Source of the DNA: Drosophila miranda
Lineage: Eukaryota; Arthropoda; Insecta; Diptera; Drosophilidae
Length of the DNA stretch: 64,000 bases
NCBI RefSeq assembly: GCF_003369915.1
Contig: NC_046677.1
Location: 19,114,913 to 19,178,912, forward strand
Reading direction: 5' to 3'
Below are positions 1-11,100 of the stretch, piece by piece. How positions within the stretch are numbered: the first letter of the stretch is position 1; every line of letters starts with the position of its first letter. The notes under the pieces were generated by a model. It had not been told where the DNA came from and searched no databases. It saw only the letters and a program-made list of their open reading frames with translations. The position numbers and the translations under genes were made by a program.

Positions 1-7
1 AAAACTT

Positions 8-3000
8 TCACATTGGCTCAGAAATCGTATTGAATTCTCGGTTTGATTTCGGAAAAATTTCAGTTTCTTCATCGGAATGGTCAATTTTGGGTAGTTTTAT
101 ATTCCAGGACTGAATTTCTGCTGTTCCAAATATTTGATATACAACGTAAGTCAATAAGGAAATTACTGCGCCAACTCCAAAAACCCTTCGCCACTGATCG
201 ATGGAGTCCTAAAAAAATAATGACACTTAGAAGTTTTAATGCTGTATTGAATATGTATGTAAATGAATGTAAATGCCTTATCTAGTATAAATATATATAT
301 ATATTGCCGTACATTAGGTACGCAAAAAGGGGGGGGGGGGGATTAAAGCTATGCACTTGCGAACATTAATCGAGCTAACAGTAGGAATCACCCTGTGCAC
401 TCTACAAAAACTACTCGTCACACTATTATTTCTGTTACTCTTATTGCCTTCACTTTGTCCAACGTCCCATTATGTAAGATACTTGCCGTTTTTGCATCGT
501 AACATCGTAACAAAAACATGTTCAGAGAGTAAACATTGAAAAATTCAAGCGGAAAGTAATGATGTTCGTTCGAACACTAGTATCCACTATCGAACACATT
601 CCCCCGAGCACACGCAAGGCAGAACCATTTCTATTCCGACGAACAAAACCACAGAACAAACAGTCTTTTTCAGTAACACAGTCAACTTTTCCTCCGTTAA
701 TTCTTGATAAAACGCATTCCATCGAGGGTAGTTTTTTTTTTGCTTAAGCTAGTTGTTGTCGCACGAGCGAAGCGACTGTGTAGTCGGGTTGTCCCCTAGT
801 ATATTCATAAAAAAAATTATAGTTTTATCTTGGAAAATCGTGATATAATCTTGAAATCGTAGTAAATTAGTAACTTAGTCAAGCAACTCCTTTTAGACTT
901 TCGTTTGAATGCTCTTCTTCTATCGCCCCCGACCGTCGGACTCACAGTCTTGCGTTGATCGTCATAACTAAATCTGCCTACGAACATATGTACATACGTG
1001 TACATTTGATATCTTGTAATAATTTGTATGTATATTAAATTGACACCTCTCGACTCTCTATTTAAAACTTCAGCAGCTATTAAAAGAGCTTAAAAGTTGA
1101 ACGGTTTAGACATTTTCCCCAAAATTAGAAGAAAAAATGATAAAAGAGAATACCAAATGCAAAGAATGGCAATGGCAAAAAATAGACATCACGAAGACAT
1201 CGAACCAATTCCGTAGAATTCAGTGTGCGTAAATGCAATCAATTCGTAGCCAAGACTAACTACTAAATTTCTCAAAACGTGTTACCATATATCTGATTGT
1301 GAGTACAGGGCCCCAAGAATCGTTTGGCTTTGGTAGCTTGGAGCGTATTGTCCATTCTAAACTAAATGTGCAGATTGTTATACACCTAATCTCGTTAAAA
1401 AAAAATGTTGCAATAAATAATGTAATAAAATTACGCTTATAAAAAAGAGCTATCCTAAATAATATATACAATTATTTTTCTTTTAAAAATCACGATGAAA
1501 AAGCTCTTAAGATAACAGTAAACTGTCATTTGCTGTTCTAATACTTAAGTTCGTCCCTGTAGTTGACATTAAAATGGCCTATTTTTTATAAGTAGCGAAT
1601 TATATATTATATTATATATTATAATTTACCTCTTGGGTTACAATAAATCCAGCCGTTAATGGTGAAATAAAAGACGCTGACATATGAATAGTTTGGCAGA
1701 ATGCTAAGACGGCAGCAGAATGTCCATAATTCGGCGCTAAGTCAATTATATTTGCCATTGCTCCTGCATAGGATGCCGTTATAAATATCACTGCTATAAA
1801 CCAAATTGATAATAAAAGATGTATATTATCTACATATCCTATACAGTATATTAATATCCCTGGAATGATCTGTGATAGCGCTGTAAATAACTTTCTCACA
1901 TTAGTAAGATTTAAGACTTTGTACAATATAAATTTATCAGCAATATAACAAAACAATACCGATGAGAAGTATGAGCAAATAAAAGGCATTCCCGATAGAA
2001 AACCATTTGTTTCAAAGTTAAACTTCAAGACGTTGCCCATAAATGTGGGTCCATTTACAATAAAAATATAATGCAGGAATATTCTTCCAAATGTTGTAAT
2101 TGCAATTGCCCATGCCGGTAAAGACTTAAATATTTGTGGCCATGGCACTTTTAATTTGGTATTAGTACCCTCTTTGCTAACATTAAGCTCAATGTAGTTT
2201 AATTCTTCTTTAGTAATACGAGGATGTTCACGAGGTGTGTTAAAAGCAAGCAAATACCATAATAAACACCATCCAACTCCTAAAGTACCCGTAGTATAAA
2301 ATATGTATTGCCATCCAAACTGTGATAGTATAAATCCACATAATGGATATGTTAGGCCGATTCCAATACTAAATCCTTGAAAACTTGACATAAAACGAGA
2401 ACGTTCTGTAAGTGGTATCCAGTACCCCACTATAGCGTACATAGCAGGCCAAGTTAAGCCTGAGGCAAACCCCTGAATAGAACGTAACACAATAACAGCA
2501 ATGTAATTTAATTCTACTGCCAACGGAATAAGTAGACTACAAAGAGCAGTTGCCAGCTGTGACCATCCAAATACGCACTTGGTTCCGAAAAATTGAGTGG
2601 CAACTCCGCCAGCAACCTGGGATAGTACGTAACACCAATAGAATGAACTTATTATAACCGATTTTACTATGGTTGTTTGGTCTTCAGTACCACCTCCCTA
2701 AAAAAAAATCATATTTAAAAGGTCTCTGTGTAAAATGTTAAGAGTCACATTACCGAAATTGTATGCGAGGTATTAGTTATGTTCTGGTTCGTATAATCAT
2801 TTGGATATATGGCAACCAAAGCAAAATTCATATCATTACGCATCATAAATGATACAAGAAAACCAGACCATGAAAGAAAATACAGCACCAAGCGAGCAGG
2901 AATTTTGTCTGAAATTTTAAAATCGTTTTTTTTTTTAATTTAATATAATTGAAATTGTTTCAGCTGCAAAGCTTTTTAAAGTACATAGAAGCTGATTACA

Positions 3001-5025
3001 TTTTACCGTTTTAAACAGAAATGAAAGGTTAGCTTCGGGATCCGAAGACTTGCAGATCGATCGTTTCTTTGTCAGCTCTCATATATGCCCCAGATATTCA
3101 TTCCAACCGAATTCAAATTGAGTTGGAATTCTAAATGACTTAATTGACTCTCTCGGTTACTATAGTTACTCTCTAGTACTATTGCTACAGACATGGTTGA
3201 ATACACCGCAAAACACATTAACAGTTTTAACAGTTTTGGGAACGTTATTAAAATTTGTTTTTTAAAGCTAAAGTTTTTAGTGTTTTAATCCCTTTATTTT
3301 TATTTTACGAAGCCTCTGGTCAAATCTTTAGAACAATTACCATCTAAAACCAGTACCAGTAGTAAAAACCCAGCAGAGGGTTGTTTTATTGAAACCAAAA
3401 ACCCCGAAAAACTCAAAATGAGTATAGGGGTATATACTCGTTTCCGACCCCATAAAGTATATATATTCTTGATCAGCATCAATAGCCGAGTCGATTGAGC
3501 TATGTCTGTCCGTCCGTCCCTATGAGCGCCTAGTGCTCAAAGACTATAAGAGCTAGGGCAACGACATTTTATATCCGAACTTCTGTGATATGTAACTGTT
3601 ACAAGTATATTTCAAAACTTCGCCCCACCCCCTTCCGCCCCCGCAAAAGACGAAAACACTACAATATTGAAGATACGAGAAAATTAAAAACGCACAATCA
3701 TAGAAAATGATTGCCGAATCTGGATCACATCGGATTATTATTATAGCCATAAGTAAGAAATCAATTTTCAGTCGTTACGCAGCGCCCGACGACACGCTCA
3801 AACTGATTTTCTCTCTCTCGCACGCACTCTTTGTCGTGTCGTTTAATATTAGCGGCGTCTGCCGGAGGAGAGCCATACTGACTAAGTATCGGGTATAAAT
3901 GTAGAGTTGCGGTCGCCGCAGCAACTCACAACGTTTCCCCTCGTTAAATATACAGAATATTAAATTTGTATGCACTGTTTTTATTTTCTTCTTGCAATAG
4001 ATATAAAAAAAAAGACAAGACAAGAAAGTTTTGTATATATGGTGCTTGTATTTTTGCTTCTCAATTAGCTAAAGCAGGAGAGGATTTTATCCCCAATTGG
4101 CCTATTAATTGTTTTGAATAAATACAAAACACGGCGCACAAATTTTGATTAAATGCATGAATATAAAATTGCAAGTAAAGCTTGAGTGGTGTACAAGTTC
4201 GGACGTTTGCAAAAATGCCACAGCAGCGAATGCCAGAATGCTTTCAATATTTTTAAGAAATAAGATACTGAAGTTATGTCAAAACAGGATCACACGTGAA
4301 AGTGTTAATTTTTTTTAGCTTTTTCATTAGCTTTTGAAGTTTGATTAAAATAAAAAGTCGATCGGGTTCAATTTATTATTATATGAAGAGCAACGTATGG
4401 GTAAGTACATATATTTGTATGTGTGCTAACGGCCGATAAAGAACAATGTGATTCCAATGGCTACGAAAATAAGCTCGAGACTGATTAAGGGTACGCGGAC
4501 CAAATTGCCCGTTCCCTAATGCAAGTGGGCTAATGCGAGTCTCCGACTCTACACTGCCCGTCAATAGGTTAGACGCACCCATTCTAGCATTAAAATTTGA
4601 ATTATAACTTTTTATTTTTAATGAATTGTTGGTACTATAGAAAAGAATCGTTGCCTTCTAGATGTCATAAGTTTGAAATATGAATGTTATTTATAGAATT
4701 AAGTAAATCCTACTACATCAATCAATGGGACTTGCCATTGATGTGTACTCAAGGATGTAATATAAATACATTTGATTTTATCTAATTGGTTCCTTCCTTT
4801 ATTCGAACTAATCTATGGTCATAGTCCATAGTTTTTATTACCCCAAAGAACAGACTACACATACTTTTATTATTACAATTAAATACACGGTTTCCGTTAA
4901 GCGAGATTCTTTTTTAGTAAAAATGTATCAAAACAAAGATTACCTCTGAAATGCCATCGACGCAGGACTCTAGTGGTTTCGAGTTCTTCCTGTGGTATAG
5001 AATAGGTGTCCCTCGAATCATACAT
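8..5025 (-). CDS. SLC17-family MFS anion transporter, complete, 4 exons
   Basis: CDS is complement(join(8..208,1630..2697,2754..2908,4944..5025)), 501 aa; all introns are GT-AG and phases agree. The family (phosphate/glutamate/sialic-acid co-transporters) moves organic or inorganic anions across plasma or vesicle membranes with a cation. Exon 1 gives a short cytosolic N-terminus (residues 1-27) ending in WHFR. Exon 2 carries TM1 with the family signature LSWSGFLVSFMMRNDMNFAL. Exon 3 (residues 80-435) carries most of the 12 membrane spans, including SIQGFASGLTWPAMYAIVGYW and the RSRF loop. The last exon holds the final span and the family ending FGTAEIQSWN, then a 24-residue acidic/polar tail and TGA. 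The first intron is 2 kb and contains a DINE-1 copy. The gene is divergent from RnrL. Fly paralogues are many; dmGlut is my best guess from chromosomal neighbourhood, not from alignment, so no symbol is given. The 3' UTR lies outside the window. Confidence 0.9.
209..1629 (-). other. Intron 3 of the SLC17 gene, degenerate sequence
   Basis: 1.4-kb intron with donor just after GAG at 1630 and acceptor TAG at 209-211. It holds a short TA run (about 289-304), a G homopolymer (about 330-340) and AT-rich sequence. The reading frames inside it have no recognisable domains. I see no gene or identifiable transposon. Confidence 0.7.
3399..3945 (+). mobile_element. DINE-1: DINE-1 (mini-me/INE-1, Helentron-like) element, near full length
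   Basis: Non-autonomous helentron-type element inside intron 1 of the SLC17 gene. In order it shows a 5' part ending ACTCAAAATGAGTAT, a TA-rich tract, the core TTGATCAGCATCAATAGCCG at about 3471, a short GTCY microsatellite, an internal module with CTATAAGAGCTAG and CTTCGCCCC, the motif AGTATCGGGTATA at about 3884, a GC-rich hairpin at 3904-3927 (GAGTTGC pairing with GCAACTC), and the terminus ending CTCGTT. The GTATCGGGTATA motif is the inverse of the TATACCCGATAC seen at 5' ends of other copies in this window, so it is a subterminal inverted repeat. Confidence 0.9.
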
Positions 5026-5387
5026 GTTACTAAAGAAAAACAATGTACATCAAAAATCCATCTTGGATTCACATTAAACCAATTATACTTACTGGAATGT
5101 TATAAAAACTGTTTATCTAATCGAATTAGGTACTTCATTACCGATGAAAACCTATAATTGATGGATATAAATAAAATATTAGCTCGAGAAAAATAAAATA
5201 AACTAAATAAATTAAATTAATTTGATTATTATAGTAAGTACATAGTATATCCTTAAATCGTATGAATAGTAATCTACATTTATTTTTATGATCATTTAGG
5301 GATAGAAGATATTTTTTATATTGTAAACGACCCTTCCAAACAAGAAATAAGAACAATAAGAAAGTGGAATGCAGAATCGTAGAAATT

Positions 5388-5611
5388 ACCATATCTAGCG
5401 AACTGCCGAATATGGCTCAGATCGGATTATTATAGCCAGAAGGAACATATCAATTTGCATTGGCTAGGCAACGCCGTCCACGCGCTTTCTCTCACACACT
5501 CTTCGTCGTTTATGTGTGCGCCCTCTGGCGGAGACGAGTCATACTGACTGAATATCGGGTATAAATGTAGAGTCGCGGGCGTAGCAGCGACTCACAACAT
5601 CCCTCTTCGTT
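5388..5611 (+). mobile_element. DINE-1: DINE-1 3' fragment
   Basis: Retains only the 3' third: the ACCATATCTAGCG to GGATTATTATAGCC module, CT-rich CTTTCTCTCACACACTC, ATATCGGGTATAAATGTAGAG, a GC hairpin (GAGTCGC pairing with GCGACTC), and the terminus ending CTTCGTT. It lies just upstream of the SLC17 start codon, so it may sit in that gene's promoter or 5' UTR. The 5' part with the core and microsatellite is missing. Confidence 0.85.
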
Positions 5612-7382
5612 TATTTTTATTGTTATCTTTATTTTATTTTATTGTAAATATATTGCCGTGCGGGACCATATGTATATGTAAGTATGTAGACTATAATGTA
5701 GTACAGTGGGCGGTGCAAAAAAACGAAAAATAATACGATTAAAAATTTACTCTACTTATTTACCTTTAACTATCATCTATAAATTACTGAGTTATATCGG
5801 GCTGCATAACCCTTACGGGTTGTCTTAGAACTCTCTTTTATTTATGATCAAAGAAGAATTCTGAAGTGATTACATTGGAACAGTTGCAGAACTTTTCTAT
5901 ATAGTATGTAGGTTCTGATAGAAAGTCCTTTTATGTATGAACTTATACATTCTCAAGGAACGGCTATGGATGCATGCCAAAGATGTGTTATGTAATGCTT
6001 CTTTTGGATACACAACCATCAGTTCCCAATGCGTTCTAGGAGAACTGTGCCTACCCGGACCTAAAACACCAGTTGCCCGCGTGTTCCGGCCTTACCTAAA
6101 TGGAAGTGAGAACTTTATGTATAGGAAACGTTCTTAGTGGAAAAGGAAGCGTGCCATATGTAGTTCTTGGAAGTAGCCAAGTCAGATTGGGAAACGGTGC
6201 CAATTACTGTTATACACGTCTAAGTGAGCGGCAGCAGATATGTTACAACTAAAGATCCAATACCAATATATTCCATCAGGAACAAATTCCATTCCCATAT
6301 TCGTTCGACGCTTCATGGTTCGGGCGTGTGCCGTACTTCAATTCTTTTGTAGGTTACCCTTCCTCTCCACCGTGGCCCGCTTTCTATTTACCTATCTATC
6401 AGCTCGTCTGGGTCCTAGAATCCTACCGAAATACAATGGCTCAGAAACGACATACTTTGCGACCAGTAAGTTTCTGGCAAGGTCTTTGGCGACGCACAAC
6501 GTCGATCCCTCGCACAAGCTAGGCTTTTTTCTACGTCGCAAGATTGCAAATAAAAACTTAATTGCTTGGGAATAATTAAGCACAATAAGACTAGCCATAA
6601 ATTGGAAGTTTGTATACTTTTATTTAATAATGAGTGTGCCTACGTCACTGTATTTATCTACAATGACGACCAAAATTTACTTTTTTTTTATATATGTACC
6701 TTTAAAAAAATTAAAAGTGAAATAAAAATAAGAAAAAAATTCTTTTCCGATACAAAAATATATTCTTTCAGTTATAGAAAATGTATTAATTTATTAGATA
6801 ATAACATATATTTATTAATTATATCTATGATAATATTATCTTATCTTATAACAGCTATAAAAAAGGGTGCACAAAGCATGACGTACCAATAATGAAGTTA
6901 ATCACTGTATTTACGTTCATATACTAGGTAAGAGTGCACACGTGCATGTACATTCCAACTAATAGTCCAATTGTAGAAAATACTATGAATTTTTACAATT
7001 GAGTCTGCATCAAGAGTCTAGATTCCAAACACATTCAACACATCCATTTACAATAACAATAACAATTATCAATATATACATACAGACATATGAATTTGAG
7101 CTAAACGTTACATTTCACCATATTGAAAGATTTTATCGAGACGATTATGCAAATGATATATGTTCACAATATTCCAGCCTATAAGCTACATAAACATACT
7201 CTTCAATGGCGTTTAAAATTAGAGTTTTGAATTACCTGCACTTTTATTATTTAACTATTTAAAGTTTTTCGTCAACTAGACATGTTTGCTTACATATGTA
7301 TGTTTGTATGTATGGGCTTTTTACTTCTCAATCAGCTGACACACACTGGACTTAGAGATGGAAACTATCGAGGCATTAATCA

Positions 7383-7390
7383 TATCGATA
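7383..7390. promoter_or_regulatory. DRE-type TATCGATA site upstream of RnrL
   Basis: Perfect palindromic TATCGATA, the DNA-replication-related element bound by DREF in flies. A half-site (CTATCGAG) sits about 18 bases before it and CTCGATAGTATC lies near 8020. DREF classically drives replication genes, so a role in RnrL transcription fits, but the transcription start cannot be read from sequence and the site is about 740 bases from the ATG. Confidence 0.4.
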
Positions 7391-7574
7391 GTGATTATGT
7401 TCTGTTCGATTTCCACTAACATTCACGACCGGTGTATATTATGTTAATTTCATATTAATATATTTATAGGTGTGTAGTTTATGACATTATTATTTTCAGC
7501 CATTAAACACACAAATACAGAAAAATCGCGCTATAAGAATTTGCCATGATAATATTGCGGATTCGCAGCTAACC

Positions 7575-7700
7575 CAAACATATGCCAAAACGAACAAATT
7601 TGGACAACCCGCTGGAGATTGCTCGGAATAAGCTGGAAGTCCAGAAAGAGCATCAGAAATTGTGGGAGTAACACCAGAAAACCGAGCACCGAGCAGCCAA
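7575..7700 (+). mobile_element. Fragment of LTR-retrotransposon gag (coiled-coil region)
   Basis: Translates in one frame to LEIARNKLEVQKEHQKL, which closely matches LEIEREILEVQKEQQKL encoded at about 46430-46490. The two nucleotide stretches are clearly homologous. It is a heptad-rich gag-type segment, ends at an in-frame stop, and has no flanking LTR that I can see. The family name is uncertain; related gag pieces lie at 45.5-46.1 and 49.1-50.1 kb. Confidence 0.55.
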
Positions 7701-8128
7701 GGCACAAACAGACATGCTTAAATTTGTAATGGTGGCCACACATTTTTTTATATCAACTTGGTCAAATTTGTTCTTTGATTAATGTTGTTTCTCGCCAAAG
7801 ACAAGTAGCCGACCGAATAGCTAGGCAGCGGACTGCTGTCAGAGACGATGGATACCCCAAAAGAGAATTGAAAAACCCCGCGATAGAATAGCTTTTAATT
7901 CCCTCATGCAACTTCTCGGCATTATATAGTCTTTACTATTATGCTCTCAGTTTTCCGATGTTCCGAATGAACACTGGCTCCTCGACGCTATTTTGACTAT
8001 CATCATAATTTTCATTTTACTCGATAGTATCAGTAAAAATAGTAAAACAATCATACGGTAACTCTAATTGTTTGGCGCCTTTTTTCGATACTTTGTTGTA
8101 ACAAACAATTGTGAAATAACCGGGAAAA

Positions 8129-11100
8129 ATGTTGAAAAATAAAACTTTTAAAACGTCCAAATTGTTTGTTGTCAAACGAGGTATGCGAACAAAAAAAATG
8201 CACAAAACTGTTATATTAACTTTTGTTTTTAGATGGAAGACAGGAAGAAGTACATTTTGATAAAATTACCTCACGAATTCAGAAGCTATGTTATAATTTG
8301 AATATGGATTTCGTTGACCCTGTAAGTTGTATTTAATCTCTTTCTGATTCTTTTCGCAATTAAGCGTGCACATTTACAGTCACAGCATGCGTCTTAGGAA
8401 TTAGATTACAGTTAATCACTAAAGTATTCGATGCAGGGTAGAAACCTTGATAGGTATTCCTTATACATACGTACCATGTCTTGGTCAAATTTTATGTTTT
8501 CAAAAACAAATGTACACACTTATGTGCACATGTGATGCAAAGAATTAGTTTGGTGTGTAGTTTTACTTGCTGAAAAATACGGTAGAGCGGGCTATTCGCT
8601 TCTCAATAGGATTTACGTCGGGGCTTAAGTCTACCTATTTTAATACAGGTATTGTTCGGCCTGGTTTAATGTTGTACTTTGTAATGTGTTGCCTTTCAGT
8701 ATAATAATTATACGTTTTGAGCTCTTGTGACCGAATTAGTTCAGTTCCATTTTATTACTGATTGTTCAATGTTCTTAGGGGCTAACTTAGCTCTAAAGGC
8801 TGGGCGCTGCTTTGGCAGCGAAGCCAGCGTCAGAGCCGTATATAATTGTACATATATAATATATATGTGTATGGTAACGGCGTCATTGGACAGAGTGTGC
8901 TACATATGTATGCGCGAGTGTTATATATCTTGATCAGCATCGCTCGGATATACTGACGCAACATTGACGCTGTGCCCGCTACACTCAAGTGCACTCATAT
9001 TGCATCGCACTTGAAATGTCCTGGGTTCTGGAGTTTGTTTAGATCATCGCCGATCCTGGCGCATATCTTTCCAAAAATTTTTGCAACTGTCAGGACCATC
9101 TAAACTAAACTTTTCCTCATCACTCAAAATGATATTATGCCACCAATCGCCCAAAAAAACTGTATTTATGTATCTCCAAACTCCAAGCTTTGATTTAGGC
9201 ACCTTGAAGGTAAGCTTCAGTAACGGATTTTCATGTATAGTTTGGACTATTCAAGTCTTTGTTATTACTCCTTTGGAACTCGGTAGTCCGTTTTTGTTAT
9301 GACGATATTGCTGTTGTTTAGTATGGATGAGTTACCTGTCTGCTGACCGTTTCTTCTTGCAATGTCAAGGCTCTGGAGGCATAATATGGCATTTAGCGCA
9401 TCATTTGGAGTGGTGCGAAGGGCTCCACTGATGCATAGGCCGGCGGTTCGCTGAACTCTGACTATACTTAACACGAGTTCCGTTTCCGAGGGATTCAATC
9501 CCAGATCGCTTTGCGCTGATTAAGTCGCAGAGTTTTTGAGGGTATTTACTAGAGAAGAAAACTGCAACTTCGTCCGCGTATGCCTCCACTTTGCAGCCTC
9601 CCCTTCCTGGTCGCATAGAATCTTGTTCCGCAGAAGAGGAGACAGGACACCACCTTGCGGAGTGCCTCTGTTGACATACCTTGACTGGGTGGACGATCCC
9701 ATAAGCAATTATTCGATGAGCATAACCAATCCGTAATGGCACCGGTTGCCGGTTACGACATTGTTAAAGGCTCCATCGATATCGAAAAAAAGTCACAACC
9801 AAATATTGAAGTTAATCCACCGGCTTTTGAAACGTTTTTAACTAGTCTGCTGCTTCTATTTTTTTTTTTTTTCAGGTCTAAAATATGAGAAATGAATTTT
9901 TGCTACATTAAAGATTTTGTAATTTTATTTTTTTTTTAATTTGGTAGAATCCTGTATACAATTTCAAACAATATTAAAAAGAATATTTGAGAAATTTATG
10001 CCGTTTCAATTTTTTTCTCTTTGCCATGACCTGGTGTATAATATTCAAGCTAATAAACCTGTTAATTTTTAGGTGTCCATTACACTTCAAGTAATCAACG
10101 GATTGTACTGTGGAGTCACTACGCAAGAACTAGACAATTTGGCTGCAGAAATTTCAGCTGGCTTGACTTGCAATCATGCCGACTACGCCATTTTAGCTGC
10201 TCGGATTGCAGTTTCTAATCTGCATAAGGAAACAAAAAAAGTTTTTTCTGGTATGTACACAAACAATATCTAGTCCTGGACGAGTGGCATTCGATCTACA
10301 AAACTATCCTACTCGGTACTCGGAGTGTATATTTGCAGTCGTTTGATCTATGCTTTGTATTCCGCCTGTTTCCACACCGCGCCTTTTGTTGCATCTTTCC
10401 GTTTCTATTTTCCTTTCTTTTTTTTAATTTTAACCCAACGAAGTAACGTTTGGGTGTGGGCGAGGCAGGGCAGTCAGCCGCAGGGAATTCAGTTCTTTAT
10501 TCTAGTTATAAAAGAGATTTGATTAACTGTATTTCCACAATCTAAAAGATATGATTCTGCGTTTTCGGAATTCCTTTACCTTCAAACTTGTGGGCGCCAA
10601 ACATTTTTCGATATAAAGGTGTGGTGGGTGTTGAAAAAATGTTAAATATTTGATCTTGTTTCGGTGAGAACGGAAATTAGTGAAAGTAATACAATCTTTC
10701 AAGAATTATTATCAATTATAATTGGTGCTCAGGTCGATTTCTGCAACAAATTTCTAGTAAAGAGTCTTTGAGGAAGAATTTTTACCATGAATCATCTTTA
10801 CTCTAGGGGAAAATAGTAAAGGAAAACATGACTGCAAAAATACAAGAGAATACCCAAAAAGTGTAGTTTAATAGGGCTTCAGATCAAAGTTCATGATATT
10901 ATAAACCAATTGGTGAAAATAGCTGAGTATCAATCAACTTAAAAAATAGCATAGGCACAAAAGTATGTGGAAATGTGTTTTAATAGACTTTCAATAGTCT
11001 TTTGTTGGCTTCGGTGCATTTTTTGCGGGAAATATATATATTTATGTATATATATGTGGTCAAACCGGTCGATAACTTTACAGTTACTTGACCCTGAGAA

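Larger units (their letters stand above)
5026..8128. other. Intergenic region between divergent SLC17 gene and RnrL
   Basis: 3.1-kb divergent intergenic region. It contains a DINE-1 3' fragment at 5388-5611, a GC-richer stretch at about 5940-6575 that looks like eroded foreign sequence but matches no family I know, a very AT-rich stretch at 6580-7200, a DRE-type TATCGATA at 7383-7390, and a gag-like retrotransposon fragment at 7575-7700. Promoters of both flanking genes must lie here. Confidence 0.6.

Noticed and set aside
1256..1471. Minus-strand frame as the last exon of the SLC17 gene
   Set aside because: Its sequence has no family ending; the exon at 8-208 gives the conserved FGTAEIQSWN and correct phase.
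6240..6575. 111-codon plus-strand frame between SLC17 and RnrL
   Set aside because: No homology that I recognise and overlapping frames of similar length on both strands; probably eroded foreign DNA.
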